Assembly (NCBI RefSeq): GCF_000382165.1
Contig: NZ_KB907705.1
Coordinates: 62,001-126,000 of the forward strand
From: Arsukibacterium perlucidum DSM 18276
GTDB lineage: Bacteria; Pseudomonadota; Gammaproteobacteria; Enterobacterales; Alteromonadaceae
Direction: 5' to 3'
Length of the DNA: 64,000 nt
Shown here one piece after another: positions 9,766 to 21,007 of this stretch. How positions within the stretch are numbered: the stretch's first letter is position 1; every line of letters begins with the position of its first letter. The position numbers and the translations under genes are program-made. Under the pieces are notes generated by a model that was not told the origin of the DNA, did no database searches, and saw only the letters and a program-made list of their open reading frames with translations.

Positions 9766-10059
9766 GTGGCACTTAATATTAGTAAAGAAGATAGTACTTT
9801 ACGGTTCAGTGGAGAACTGAACCGGGACACATTAATGCTATATTCACCTTTTAAACTGTTAAATACGCTCAATGGCAAGGTAATCTTTGATTTTTCTGCC
9901 CTAAGCAATGTAGACTCAGCTGGATTAGCCTGGTTAATTCAGCAACTCGGTCAGGCTCGTAAGCAGGAGCTGCAGGTGGAATTTATTAAGGTCCCCTCAC
10001 AATTGCTCGCTTTGGCTAAAGTGAGTGCAGTGACGAGCTTGTTACCGATAACAGATTAA
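9766..10059 (+). CDS. mlaB: STAS-domain phospholipid transport protein MlaB
   Basis: This 97-residue cytoplasmic protein is a single STAS domain. The conserved stretch VIFDFSALSNVDSAGLAWLI contains the DSAG loop with the Ser equivalent to a phosphorylatable STAS serine. MlaB binds MlaF and is needed for ATPase complex assembly. The start is a GTG at 9766 with GGAG 6 nt upstream (inside the mlaC stop region). The longer open frame from 9700 overlaps mlaC by 60 bp and has no family support. Confidence 0.92.
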   Translation: MALNISKEDSTLRFSGELNRDTLMLYSPFKLLNTLNGKVIFDFSALSNVDSAGLAWLIQQLGQARKQELQVEFIKVPSQLLALAKVSAVTSLLPITD

Positions 10060-10067
10060 GGTGTAGT

Positions 10068-12675
<2,608 letters not shown>

Positions 12676-12711
12676 AGCAGTCTGGTAGCAGATCAATAAG
12701 TGAAGCTAGCA

Positions 12712-12758
12712 TAGCACTTATTGTGCTTAAGCAGTAGCCACTTAGCTACTGCTTAAGC
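12712..12758. terminator. Long perfect hairpin between degQ and degS
   Basis: A perfect 14-bp stem (GCTTAAGCAGTAGC at 12725-12738, loop CACTTA, complement at 12745-12758) lies 10 bp after the degQ stop. A second small stem (AGCAC-TTATT-GTGCT, 12713-12727) overlaps its edge on the degS side, so the two could compete. No T-run follows on the minus strand, so it is not a standard intrinsic terminator. It may be a partial terminator, a transcript end protected from decay, or an RNase site that separates degQ and degS expression. Confidence 0.5.
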
Positions 12759-12767
12759 CAATGACAG

Positions 12768-14120
12768 CTAACGAAGCAGAATGTAGAGATCGTCGTTGCC
12801 CCGGCGAATATAAAGCGCTGCAACGCCTTGCCGAGCCTCCAGAATACGTCTTAGCTCTGCCAGGTTAGCTACCCGCTGCCGGTTTACACCGGTGATAATA
12901 TCACCTTGACGTAAGCCAATTTGCTCAGCAACCGAGCCATTAGCCAATTCAGTGATTTCTACCCCCTTATCGCTGTTATTCAGCGTTGCACCTTGCAACA
13001 TCGGGTGCAGTTCAGTAGCGGCAACCTGGCCACTTGCCAGCTCTTGCAGGGTTACTGTTACTTTGCGCTCTTTGCCATCTCGCAGAATACCCAACTCAGC
13101 TTTACGCCCCGAGCCCAGGGTGGCGATTTTCGCTCTTAACTCGTTGAAGCTTTGAATCCGATTGCCATTCATACTGATGATAACATCACCGGCTTTTAAT
13201 CCGGCTTTAGCGGCAGCGGTATCGGGAATAACTTCGTTGACAAAAGCACCGCGGCTGACGTTTAAGTTCAATGCTTCGGTCAGCTCTGAGTTAACATCAT
13301 TGCCGCGGACACCAAGGCTACCCCGACGAATTTCCCCAAATTCAATAATCTGGTCTACCAGGTTTTTCATCATATTCGATGGAATAGAAAAGCCTATGCC
13401 GACATTGCCACCGTTAGGTCCAAGGATGGCGGTATTAATGCCGATCAGTTCGCCACGCAGATTAACCAGTGCACCACCGGAGTTACCACTGTTGATGGCA
13501 GCGTCGGTTTGAATAAAGTCTTCAAAGCCGTCCATGTTTAAACCACTGCGGCCTAAGGAGCTGACAATGCCTGAAGTTACGGTTTGTTCCAGGCCAAAGG
13601 GGTTACCAATAGCAATAGCGAAATCGCCTACCCGCAATTTGTCGGAATCTGCCAGTGGAATTTGCACCAGGTTTTTTGCTTCAATTTGCAATAAGGCAAT
13701 ATCGCTTTGTGGATCCGCGCCAAGTTTTTTAGCGCTGAAGCTGCGGCCATCTTTGAGTTTTATCAGGATTTTATCGGCGTCTTGTACCACATGGTTATTG
13801 GTAACAATGTAGCCCTTATCGGCATCGATAATGACACCTGACCCCAAACCGCTGAACGGTCGTTCCTGGCGTAATTCACCCTGATCGCGCTGGCCGAAAA
13901 AGTGGCGGAATGCATCAGGAATTCGCTGGCGAACCTCACGGCTGCCCTCAACCGAGATATGAACTACCGCAGGCGTAGCTTTTTCCAGCATCGGCGCCAG
14001 CGTCGGCATTTCTTGTTTGTCAGAATTCAAAAAAGGCAGGGCGGCCTGCACAGAGCTGGCCGGAACAGCTAAAGTTGCTGCCAGCACGGCAGCGTGTAAC
14101 ACAGACAATTTCATCTTCAT
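12768..14120 (-). CDS. degQ: Periplasmic Do-type serine protease/chaperone DegQ (DegP-like)
   Basis: The 450-residue protein has a Sec signal peptide (cleavage about residue 26, VQA-AL), a protease domain with His110 (VTNNHVV), Asp140 (SDIALL) and Ser214 (GNSGGALV), and two PDZ domains (about residues 255-345 and 360-450). It degrades or refolds damaged envelope proteins as oligomeric cages. The short LA loop (FGQRDQGELRQERPFSG) and location next to degS favour DegQ rather than DegP, though function overlaps. A second ATG two codons in is an equally good start. Confidence 0.93.
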   Translation of the reverse strand: MKMKLSVLHAAVLAATLAVPASSVQAALPFLNSDKQEMPTLAPMLEKATPAVVHISVEGSREVRQRIPDAFRHFFGQRDQGELRQERPFSGLGSGVIIDADKGYIVTNNHVVQDADKILIKLKDGRSFSAKKLGADPQSDIALLQIEAKNLVQIPLADSDKLRVGDFAIAIGNPFGLEQTVTSGIVSSLGRSGLNMDGFEDFIQTDAAINSGNSGGALVNLRGELIGINTAILGPNGGNVGIGFSIPSNMMKNLVDQIIEFGEIRRGSLGVRGNDVNSELTEALNLNVSRGAFVNEVIPDTAAAKAGLKAGDVIISMNGNRIQSFNELRAKIATLGSGRKAELGILRDGKERKVTVTLQELASGQVAATELHPMLQGATLNNSDKGVEITELANGSVAEQIGLRQGDIITGVNRQRVANLAELRRILEARQGVAALYIRRGNDDLYILLR

Positions 14121-14211
14121 CGCGTAAAAGTCTCCTTTGCAAACATGCGACTAAGAACGTTATGGCGTAGAAAAAGTTCAGCGTTTAATTCAAGCGTTGT
14201 GTAACGAAGTA

Positions 14212-14658
14212 TTACTCGGTCTTGCTGACTTTTTTCTCTTTGATCAGACCGCTGGCTTCACCGGAGTAATCGCGGGGTTGTTCATCAACCGCAGAATAAA
14301 CCCGGCGCTTTTCGTCAATCTGATGCAACGACTGCTTTATATGGGCAGCAGCATCAGTAGACAAGTAATTTAAATCTGAATTTTTAGCTGTTGGTGGTTG
14401 CTCAACTAACTGCATTTTTGATTGCTGCACATGGCGGGCGATACGTGAGTAGTTGTCCTGCAGCTGGGTCATCAGTTGGTTGGTAACATCCAGATGCTGC
14501 GACACATCCTGCCGATACTGATTAAGCTGCTGGCGACTGGCGTCAAGCTCCTGTTGCAGTTTATGGCTGTTGAACTGCTTTAAACTGTATAATCTGGCCA
14601 GAATTGCACCCACTATTAAACCAACTGCCAGACCCGCCAGGGCGAATGTGAGATCCAT
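14212..14658 (-). CDS. zapG: ZapG/YhcB family cell-envelope protein (DUF1043)
   Basis: The 148-residue protein has one N-terminal membrane helix (about residues 5-24) followed by a cytoplasmic coiled coil (about 30-90, Gln-rich) and a polar tail. This is the architecture of DUF1043 proteins (YhcB/ZapG), which affect cell division, rod shape and envelope synthesis. It lies next to zapE in many gammaproteobacteria and diverges from it here. The polar C-terminus is poorly conserved. Confidence 0.88.
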   Translation of the reverse strand: MDLTFALAGLAVGLIVGAILARLYSLKQFNSHKLQQELDASRQQLNQYRQDVSQHLDVTNQLMTQLQDNYSRIARHVQQSKMQLVEQPPTAKNSDLNYLSTDAAAHIKQSLHQIDEKRRVYSAVDEQPRDYSGEASGLIKEKKVSKTE

Positions 14659-14781
14659 ATCAACTCCTAAATAGTAAATTCTGTCACCAGTGTACCTTAA
14701 CTTCTTAGCTTGAGTGGTAAGGCATGTTATTATTATTGCCTGTTTTGTCCGCTAAACCAACTAAGTTTCCAGCCAGAGCCC

Positions 14782-15873
14782 ATGACACCAGCAGAAAAAT
14801 ATCAGCAAGACTTAACCAGGCCCGATTTTCATCATGATACGGCGCAGGAGCATGCAGTTAAGCAGTTGCAGCGGCTGTACGATGATTTTATCAGGATGTT
14901 ACCGCAGCGCCAGTCGTGGTGGCAGAAATTGATTGCTGGCTCGCCGCAGGCTAAGCCTTTAACCGGTTTGTATTTCTGGGGCGGAGTAGGCCGTGGTAAA
15001 ACCTATCTGGTCGATACCTTTTATGAGTGTTTACCAACCAAACGAAAAATGCGGATTCATTTTCATCGCTTTATGCACCGGGTGCATGAAGACATGAAGC
15101 AACTGAAAGGGGTGAAAAACCCACTGCAACAGGTAGCTGATAATTTTAAACAGCAAACCGATATTATTTGTTTTGACGAGTTTTTTGTATCTGACATTAC
15201 CGATGCGATGATTTTAGGTACCCTGATGCAAGAACTTTTTGCCCGCGGTATTACGCTGGTGGCTACGTCAAACATTGAACCTGATGGCCTGTATCGCAAT
15301 GGCTTGCAACGGGCCCGGTTTTTACCGGCGATAAACCTGATTAAACAACACTGCCAAATCTTCAACGTTGACAGCGGTATTGATTACCGGCTGCGAACTT
15401 TGGAGCAAGCTGAAATTTACCATTATCCGCTGGATGAGCAGGCAGAACAAAACTTACAACAGTACTTTATGGCATTGTCAGTCGAGCCGCGCCAGCAAGC
15501 ATGTCAGATTGAAGTCGCTAATCGTAAATTAAAGGCCGTGGCGGAAGCAGACGGCATTGTCTGGTTTAGCTTCAATACCTTATGCGAAAGTGCCCGCAGT
15601 CAATACGATTATATGGAACTGAGTCGCTGCTATCATACCGTGCTGTTGGCAGGGGTAAAACCTATGGGCCGCCACAATGAGGATGTCAGCCGGCGCTTTA
15701 TTGCTCTGGTAGATGAGTTTTATGAGCGCCAGGTGAAGCTGATTATTTCGGCTGAAGTGCCGCTGGAGCAGCTGTATAGCGAAGGGTTGCTGCAGTTTGA
15801 ATTCAAACGTTGTATCAGCCGTTTGCAGGAAATGCAGTCGCGTGATTACCTGGCTTCACCGCATTTACCCTGA
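14782..15873 (+). CDS. zapE: Cell division protein ZapE (AFG1-like ATPase)
   Basis: ZapE is a P-loop ATPase that acts on FtsZ at the constricting ring, related to mitochondrial AFG1. The 363-residue protein shows Walker A WGGVGRGKTYLVD (about residue 68), HFHRFMHRVH, Walker B IICFDEFFVSD and sensor LVATSNIEPDGLY. The ATG at 14782 (MTPAEKYQQDL) is the family start; the open frame from 14710 adds a Cys/Tyr-rich leader lacking family support. It is transcribed away from zapG. Confidence 0.94.
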   Translation: MTPAEKYQQDLTRPDFHHDTAQEHAVKQLQRLYDDFIRMLPQRQSWWQKLIAGSPQAKPLTGLYFWGGVGRGKTYLVDTFYECLPTKRKMRIHFHRFMHRVHEDMKQLKGVKNPLQQVADNFKQQTDIICFDEFFVSDITDAMILGTLMQELFARGITLVATSNIEPDGLYRNGLQRARFLPAINLIKQHCQIFNVDSGIDYRLRTLEQAEIYHYPLDEQAEQNLQQYFMALSVEPRQQACQIEVANRKLKAVAEADGIVWFSFNTLCESARSQYDYMELSRCYHTVLLAGVKPMGRHNEDVSRRFIALVDEFYERQVKLIISAEVPLEQLYSEGLLQFEFKRCISRLQEMQSRDYLASPHLP

Positions 15874-15921
15874 CAGGATCGAAGTATCTGCAACATTTCT
15901 GATATTTTTTCAGTAACAGGG

Positions 15922-15960
15922 CTGATCTTTGTAATTGTTTAATATATAATCCGCGCCCGG
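15922..15960 (+). promoter_or_regulatory. Probable rplM-rpsI promoter with GC-rich discriminator
   Basis: A perfect -10 box TATAAT is at 15945-15950, and a weak -35 (CTGATC, 15922-15927) is 17 bp upstream. The -10 is followed at once by the GC-rich CCGCGCCCGG, the kind of discriminator seen at stringently controlled ribosomal promoters. Position: about 140 bp upstream of rplM, just after zapE. Confidence 0.6.
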
Positions 15961-16089
15961 CCTACGTTACAGCCTCATACTGCCGTTAGCCCGGTAGTTT
16001 TTGTACTCGAAGGGGTGCGATTACGACATTGTTAGCAACAGCCCTGCGCAATGTCAGGTGTAACTTAAGTTTATTTGGAATAGGTTTAG
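15961..16089 (+). ncRNA. rplM 5' leader, candidate L13 autoregulatory leader
   Basis: About 130 nt of untranslated leader lies between the predicted promoter and rplM. In gammaproteobacteria the rplM leader carries a structure to which L13 binds to repress its own operon. The stretch contains several short complementary segments (for example ACATTG and CAATGT near 16025 and 16051) that could form such a hairpin. The call rests on position and length more than on a proven fold. Confidence 0.4.
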
Positions 16090-16518
16090 ATGAAAACTTT
16101 TACTGCAAAGCCAGAAAGCGTAGAACGCGACTGGTACGTTGTTGATGCAAACGGTAAAACACTGGGTCGTATCGCAACTGAAATCGCTGCTCGCTTACGT
16201 GGCAAGCACAAGCCAGAGTATACACCTCATGTTGACACCGGTGATTACATCATCGTTATCAATGCTGAGAAAGTAACTGTTACTGGTAACAAAGCGAAAA
16301 ACAAAATGTATTACTCGCACACTGGTTTCCCAGGCGGTATTAAGGAAATCAGCTTCGAGAAGCTGATCGCGAAAAAACCTGAAATGGTTCTGGAAACTGC
16401 CATCAAAGGTATGTTGCCAAAAGGCCCATTAGGCCGCGCTATGTTCCGTAAGTTAAAAGTTTACGCTGGCGCAGAGCATCAACACACTGCTCAGCAACCG
16501 CAAATTTTAGATATTTAA
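16090..16518 (+). CDS. rplM: 50S ribosomal protein L13
   Basis: The 142-residue protein is exactly the normal length for bacterial L13, opening [20 protein letters not shown] and containing [20 protein letters not shown]13 is an early assembly protein of the 50S subunit and, in E. coli, a translational repressor of its own operon. It is followed 12 bp later by rpsI. Codon use is strongly biased towards common codons, as expected for a highly expressed gene. Confidence 0.98.
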   Translation: MKTFTAKPESVERDWYVVDANGKTLGRIATEIAARLRGKHKPEYTPHVDTGDYIIVINAEKVTVTGNKAKNKMYYSHTGFPGGIKEISFEKLIAKKPEMVLETAIKGMLPKGPLGRAMFRKLKVYAGAEHQHTAQQPQILDI

Positions 16519-16530
16519 TCGGAGCATAAC

Positions 16531-16923
16531 ATGGCACAGAATCAATACTACGGAACTGGTCGTCGTAAAAGCTCAACGGCCCGCGTCTTCTTAAAAGCTG
16601 GTTCAGGTAACATTGTTATCAATCAGCGCGCTCTGACCGAGTACTTCGGCCGCGAAACTGCCTGTATGGTAGTGAAGCAGCCATTAGAACTGGTTGATAT
16701 GGTTGAGAAGTTCGACCTGTACATCACTGTTAAAGGTGGTGGTATCAGCGGTCAGGCCGGTGCTATCCGTCACGGTATCACCCGTGCACTGATGGAGTTT
16801 GACGAATCACTGCGTCCGGCACTGCGTAAAGCAGGCTTTGTAACGCGTGATGCACGTAAAGTTGAACGGAAGAAAGTGGGTCTGCGTAAAGCACGTAAAC
16901 GTCCACAGTACTCAAAGCGTTAA
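16531..16923 (+). CDS. rpsI: 30S ribosomal protein S9
   Basis: The 130-residue protein opens with [18 protein letters not shown] and ends [11 protein letters not shown], the universal S9 tail that reaches the ribosomal P site and contacts the anticodon stem of tRNA. It is the second gene of rplM-rpsI, with a good ribosome site (GGAGCATAAC) before the ATG. A strong terminator follows. Confidence 0.98.
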   Translation: MAQNQYYGTGRRKSSTARVFLKAGSGNIVINQRALTEYFGRETACMVVKQPLELVDMVEKFDLYITVKGGGISGQAGAIRHGITRALMEFDESLRPALRKAGFVTRDARKVERKKVGLRKARKRPQYSKR

Positions 16924-16938
16924 TTCGCTTCTGGTACC

Positions 16939-16969
16939 AAAAACCCGGCTTTTATGCCGGGTTTTTTTA
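16939..16969 (+). terminator. Intrinsic terminator of rplM-rpsI
   Basis: The hairpin ACCCGGC-TTTTAT-GCCGGGT is followed by a run of T residues (16962-16968) and preceded by A residues. It starts about 16 bp after the rpsI stop and is a textbook rho-independent terminator. Confidence 0.9.
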
Positions 16970-17197
16970 TAATTATTGTTTTTCTGAATTCAGAAAGCCT
17001 GTAAGCCCTGAACTGTAACGCTTTGTTGCTGTTTAGACCAGTGGCAACCTGATATATTAGTTATTCATCTAACCTTAAACCTTGTGTAAAGCAGGGCTTT
17101 TCATTATGATCGGCGTTATTTTTTAAACTTATAATAATTGCTGGAATTCAGCCGCTTAAATTTATTTTAAGTTAAGCGTTAATGTGGAGATGAGTGG

Positions 17198-17788
17198 ATG
17201 AGCAATGCGCCTGTAGATCATGGTCGCCGCCGCTTCCTTACCATTGCTACCTCAGTAGTGGGAGGCGTGGGTGCTGTTGGAGTGGCTGTGCCCTTTATTG
17301 CGTCCTGGAATCCGAGTGAGCGGGCTAAACAAGCCGGTGCTGCAGTTACTGCAGACATAAGCAAACTCGAACCAGGGCAATTAATCCGGGTAGAGTGGCG
17401 GGGTAAGCCAGTGTGGATAGTAAAACGCACGTCGCAAACCCTCGAGCAGTTAGCGTTAACAGAAGAGAATCTGCGCGATCCGGGTTCAGACGTGGCACAA
17501 CAGCCAGTGTATGCCCAAAACCGTCATCGCTCAATTAAACCTGATATTTTTGTTGCGGTTGGCATTTGTACCCACCTTGGTTGTTCACCTACTTATCTGC
17601 CAAACGACTTCTCTGAGCAAGTTGAAGGCATCATTTCTGGCTTCTTTTGTCCGTGTCATGGTTCTAAATTCGATATGGCTGGCCGGGTATTCCAGGGTGT
17701 ACCGGCACCAACCAATTTAGTGGTGCCACCACATATGTTCATCGACGATAACACCATAGTGATAGGTGAAGATGAGGGGGCTGTCTGA
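17198..17788 (+). CDS. petA: Ubiquinol-cytochrome c reductase Rieske iron-sulfur subunit
   Basis: This 196-residue subunit of the bc1 complex has a twin-arginine N-terminus (GRRRFLTIATS) with a membrane anchor at about residues 14-34. Box I CTHLGC supplies Cys124 and His126, and box II CPCHGS supplies Cys151 and His154, to the [2Fe-2S] cluster; Cys129 and Cys153 make the disulfide. It passes electrons from ubiquinol to cytochrome c1. The stop shares one base with the petB start. Confidence 0.97.
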   Translation: MSNAPVDHGRRRFLTIATSVVGGVGAVGVAVPFIASWNPSERAKQAGAAVTADISKLEPGQLIRVEWRGKPVWIVKRTSQTLEQLALTEENLRDPGSDVAQQPVYAQNRHRSIKPDIFVAVGICTHLGCSPTYLPNDFSEQVEGIISGFFCPCHGSKFDMAGRVFQGVPAPTNLVVPPHMFIDDNTIVIGEDEGAV

Positions 17789-19062
17789 TGTTTAAAAATC
17801 TGATGAGCTGGATTGAGTACCGCTTACCCTTTATGGATAAGATGAATCTGCATGTTATGCAGTATCCGGCACCAAAAAACTTTAACTTCTGGTACTTTTT
17901 TGGCTCACTGGCCATGTTGGTACTGGTTAACCAGATTGTTACCGGTATCTGGTTAACTATGAATTACGAACCGTCAGCTGAAGGGGCGTTCGCCTCAGTT
18001 GAATACATCATGCGGGATGTTGAGTACGGTTGGTTGCTGCGTTATATGCACTCAACCGGTGCATCGGCCTTTTTCGTCGTGGTTTATCTGCATATGCTAC
18101 GCGGTATGATGTACGGCTCATATCAGAAGCCACGGGAACTGCTGTGGATTTTTGGCATGCTGATTTTCCTGGTATTAATGGCTGAAGCCTTTATGGGTTA
18201 CTTATTACCCTGGGGCCAGATGTCGTTCTGGGGGGCCCAGGTTATTATCGGCATCTTCGGTACCATTCCTTTTATCGGTGAAGACTTAACCCTGTGGATC
18301 CGCGGTGATTACGTTATCTCAGGCGCTACGCTTAACCGTTTCTTTGCGCTACATGTTATAGCGTTGCCGCTGGTACTGGTAATCCTGGTATTTCTGCACA
18401 TTATGGCACTGCATGAAGTGGGGTCTAACAACCCGGATGGTATCGATATTAAGAAAGACAACGATGGTTCGGTAGAGCAAACTGAAGCTGATAAGAAATT
18501 TACTTTCCACCAGTACTTTACCCGCGGTGGCAAGAAAGTGATTGTGGATGCTATCCCATTTCACCCTTACTACACGGTAAAAGACTTAGTGGGTGTTGCC
18601 GGCTTCCTGTTAATTTTTGCCTGGGTTATTTTCTTCCTGCCAGAAGGCGGTGGTTATTTCCTCGAGCCACCAAATTTCGAGCCAGCAAACCCACTTAAGA
18701 CCCCGGCTCACATTGCGCCTGTATGGTACTTCACGCCGTTCTACGCCATTTTGCGGGCTATTCCTCATCCGTTTATGGGCGCCGTTGCCATGTTCGCTGC
18801 GATAGTTGCGCTGGCCTTACTGCCATGGCTGGACAGAGGCAGAGTACGGTCAGTACGTTACCGTAGTGGCTTGCACAAAATTAACCTGATTAATTTCTGT
18901 GTCAGCTTTGTTGCGCTGGGTGTGTTAGGGGTATTACCTGCTGTAGGGATTTATACCTTATTGGCTCAGATTTTCTCGTTTACGTATTTTGCTTTCTTTG
19001 TGCTGCTGTTTTTCTACAGTAAGAACGAAAAAACCAAGCCATTACCAGTGAGGGTTACCTGA
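17788..19062 (+). CDS. petB: Ubiquinol-cytochrome c reductase cytochrome b subunit
   Basis: The 424-residue membrane protein is the cytochrome b core of complex III. It carries two b hemes on helices containing RYMHSTGASAFFVVVYLHML and the second His pair (FALHVIALPL and FLHIMALHEVG). The Qo-site PEWY motif is replaced by PVWY (HIAPVWYFTPFYAIL), a common variant. It has about eight membrane helices in the core plus C-terminal segments. It overlaps petA and petC by one base each. Confidence 0.97.
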   Translation: MFKNLMSWIEYRLPFMDKMNLHVMQYPAPKNFNFWYFFGSLAMLVLVNQIVTGIWLTMNYEPSAEGAFASVEYIMRDVEYGWLLRYMHSTGASAFFVVVYLHMLRGMMYGSYQKPRELLWIFGMLIFLVLMAEAFMGYLLPWGQMSFWGAQVIIGIFGTIPFIGEDLTLWIRGDYVISGATLNRFFALHVIALPLVLVILVFLHIMALHEVGSNNPDGIDIKKDNDGSVEQTEADKKFTFHQYFTRGGKKVIVDAIPFHPYYTVKDLVGVAGFLLIFAWVIFFLPEGGGYFLEPPNFEPANPLKTPAHIAPVWYFTPFYAILRAIPHPFMGAVAMFAAIVALALLPWLDRGRVRSVRYRSGLHKINLINFCVSFVALGVLGVLPAVGIYTLLAQIFSFTYFAFFVLLFFYSKNEKTKPLPVRVT

Positions 19063-19799
19063 TGATGAAAACGTTATTGTCTGCTGTTGCATTATTAGCC
19101 TCTTCGCTGGCAATGGCTGCCGGTCCGGCTGTGCAGCTGGATAAAGCACCTATTGATTTAACGGACAAGGCTTCTTTGCAAAATGGCGCCCGTCTGTTCC
19201 AGAACTATTGTCTGGGCTGTCATCAGATGCAATATCAGCGTTACTCCAGAACATTCTCTGATCTGGATATTCCTGAAGAGCTGGGTATGGAACATCTGAT
19301 GTTTACCGGCGAGAAAGTCGGTGACCATATCACTAATAATATGGCACCAAAAGACGGTGAGAATTGGTTTGGCGTAGCACCTCCGGACTTAACTAACGTG
19401 GCACGGGTGCGTGGTCCTGATTGGTTATATACTTATTTGCGTGCGTTTTACACCGATGATACCCGTCCGTTTGGCGTCAACAATGAGGTGTTTCCACTTG
19501 TTGCTATGCCACATGTACTACAGGAATTGCAGGGTGTGCCCAGCAAAACTTTTGAAACCCGCCTGGTCGATGGTCAGCCTAAAGAGGTTTATGTCGGCAT
19601 TAAAACTGATGGTAGTGGTGAGTTAAGCGAAGAAGAATATGATAGAGCCGTTGCGGATCTGGTAAACTACATGGAATATGTTGGTGAGCCAACCAAACTG
19701 GAAGCCCATGCCCTTGGCTACAAGGTAATGATATTCTTGTTAATCTTCTTTGTACTTGCTTACTTATTGAAGAAAGAATATTGGAAAGATGTTCACTAA
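19062..19799 (+). CDS. petC: Ubiquinol-cytochrome c reductase cytochrome c1
   Basis: The 245-residue protein has a cleaved signal peptide (to about residue 20), a c-type heme site CLGCH (Cys50, Cys53, His54) and a C-terminal membrane anchor (about 222-240) followed by a basic tail. The axial Met is probably in PLVAMPHVL. It takes electrons from the Rieske protein and gives them to soluble cytochrome c. It is the last gene of petABC. Confidence 0.97.
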   Translation: MMKTLLSAVALLASSLAMAAGPAVQLDKAPIDLTDKASLQNGARLFQNYCLGCHQMQYQRYSRTFSDLDIPEELGMEHLMFTGEKVGDHITNNMAPKDGENWFGVAPPDLTNVARVRGPDWLYTYLRAFYTDDTRPFGVNNEVFPLVAMPHVLQELQGVPSKTFETRLVDGQPKEVYVGIKTDGSGELSEEEYDRAVADLVNYMEYVGEPTKLEAHALGYKVMIFLLIFFVLAYLLKKEYWKDVH

Positions 19800-19828
19800 T
19801 TAGTTGATTTAACTAGTATTGAGATACC

Positions 19829-19860
19829 AGGGGCCTTAGCGCCCCTTTGCCGTTTTTTAT
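19829..19860 (+). terminator. Probable petABC terminator
   Basis: The hairpin AGGGGC-CTTAGC-GCCCCT (19829-19846, GGGGC/GCCCC stem) is followed by TTTGCCGTTTTTTATTTT. The T-run starts a few bases after the stem, so termination may be partial and allow some read-through into sspAB. Confidence 0.6.
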
Positions 19861-19876
19861 TTTACCGGAGGAATAA

Positions 19877-20515
19877 ATGGCGATCATTGCCAATAAACGC
19901 CCTGTGATGACATTATTCACAGCCATTGATGATATGTACAGCCACCAGGTGCGTATTGTACTGGCCGAAAAAGGCGTAACTGTTGATATCCTTCAGGTAG
20001 CTCAGGATAACCTGCCAGAAGATTTGTACGAAGTTAACCCGTACGGCAGCTTACCGACATTACTTGACCGTGAACTGGCCCTGTATCAGGCCGATATTAT
20101 TATGGAATATCTGGATGAGCGTTTTCCGCATCCACCATTAATGCCGGTGTATCCGGTAGCCCGTGGCCAGGCCCGGTTAATGATGTACCGGATTAAAAAC
20201 GACTGGTACAGCCTGGCTGAGAAAGTGCTGACTAATGCAGATGACGCTGTTAACGCCCGCCAGGAATTAAAAGAAGGTTTATTGTCGCTGGCGCCATTGT
20301 TTAATGAAACCCCATTTTTCATGAGTGATGAATTTGGTTTGGTTGATTGCTATATGGCAGCGCTGATGTGGCGGCTACCAACCCTGGGCATTGAATTTCA
20401 GGGACCTGGCAGCAAAGAGTTAAAAAACTACATGGCCCGTATTTTCGAACGCGATGCGTTTCAGGCGTCTCTTACTGAAGCTGAGCGGGAAATCCGGCGC
20501 GGGATGCGGCTGTAA
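19877..20515 (+). CDS. sspA: Stringent starvation protein A
   Basis: SspA is an RNA-polymerase-associated protein with a glutathione S-transferase fold, helping stationary-phase and acid-stress transcription. The 212-residue protein has the thioredoxin-like N-terminal half (VNPYGSLPTLLDRELALYQA) and a helical C-terminal half. The GST catalytic residue is not conserved in this family. It has a good ribosome site (ACCGGAGGAATAA) and shares one base with sspB. Confidence 0.95.
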   Translation: MAIIANKRPVMTLFTAIDDMYSHQVRIVLAEKGVTVDILQVAQDNLPEDLYEVNPYGSLPTLLDRELALYQADIIMEYLDERFPHPPLMPVYPVARGQARLMMYRIKNDWYSLAEKVLTNADDAVNARQELKEGLLSLAPLFNETPFFMSDEFGLVDCYMAALMWRLPTLGIEFQGPGSKELKNYMARIFERDAFQASLTEAEREIRRGMRL

Positions 20516-20934
20516 TGGCGGCAATGTCACCAAACCGCCCGTATCTTGTGCGGGCGTTTTACGAATGGATAGTTGATAACGACTGTACGCCGTATTTGGT
20601 GGTAGATGCCAGCTATCCGCAAGTAAAAGTACCACAACAGTTTGTCCAGAATGGCCAGATAGTATTGAATGTGCTGCCCTCAGCGGTGGGTAATATGCAA
20701 CTGGGTAATGATGCTATTACCTTTAATGCCCGTTTTGGTGGTCAGCCGTTTGCGTTATATGTTCCGGTAAAGGCGGTATTAGCCATTTACGCTAAGGAGA
20801 ATGGTGCAGGTACGGTGTTTACTCTGGAAGAAGAAGAAGACGACGCGGAGTTGTTCGCTGAGCCCTTTGATGATGAAGATACGCCAGAGCCACCGAAACC
20901 AAAAAAAGGCAGCCATCTGAAAGTTGTTAAGTAG
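20515..20934 (+). CDS. sspB: ClpXP protease specificity-enhancing factor SspB
   Basis: The 139-residue adaptor delivers ssrA-tagged proteins to ClpXP. The N-terminal Sm-like fold (about residues 1-110, including NVLPSAVGNMQLGNDAITF) binds the tag. An acidic flexible linker follows, and the end GSHLKVVK is the XB peptide that docks on ClpX. It is coupled to sspA by an overlapping TAATG. Confidence 0.95.
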   Translation: MAAMSPNRPYLVRAFYEWIVDNDCTPYLVVDASYPQVKVPQQFVQNGQIVLNVLPSAVGNMQLGNDAITFNARFGGQPFALYVPVKAVLAIYAKENGAGTVFTLEEEEDDAELFAEPFDDEDTPEPPKPKKGSHLKVVK

Positions 20935-20977
20935 ATTGTTATCTGCAGAGGTTAGTTAAGCCTTAAACTGACGCGAT

Positions 20978-21007
20978 AAATAAAGCTGCCACTGGCAGCT
21001 TTATTTT
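20978..21007. terminator. Bidirectional terminator between sspB and ilvY
   Basis: The hairpin AAATAAAGCTGCC-ACT-GGCAGCTTTATTT (13-bp arms, 20978-21006) ends in T on the plus strand and in T on the minus strand as well. It can therefore end both sspAB and the convergent ilvY; the last bases of ilvY overlap its right arm. Confidence 0.82.

Noticed and set aside
12768-14120. Calling the second protease degP
   Set aside because: Short LA loop and adjacency to degS favour DegQ; the two cannot be separated with full certainty from sequence alone.
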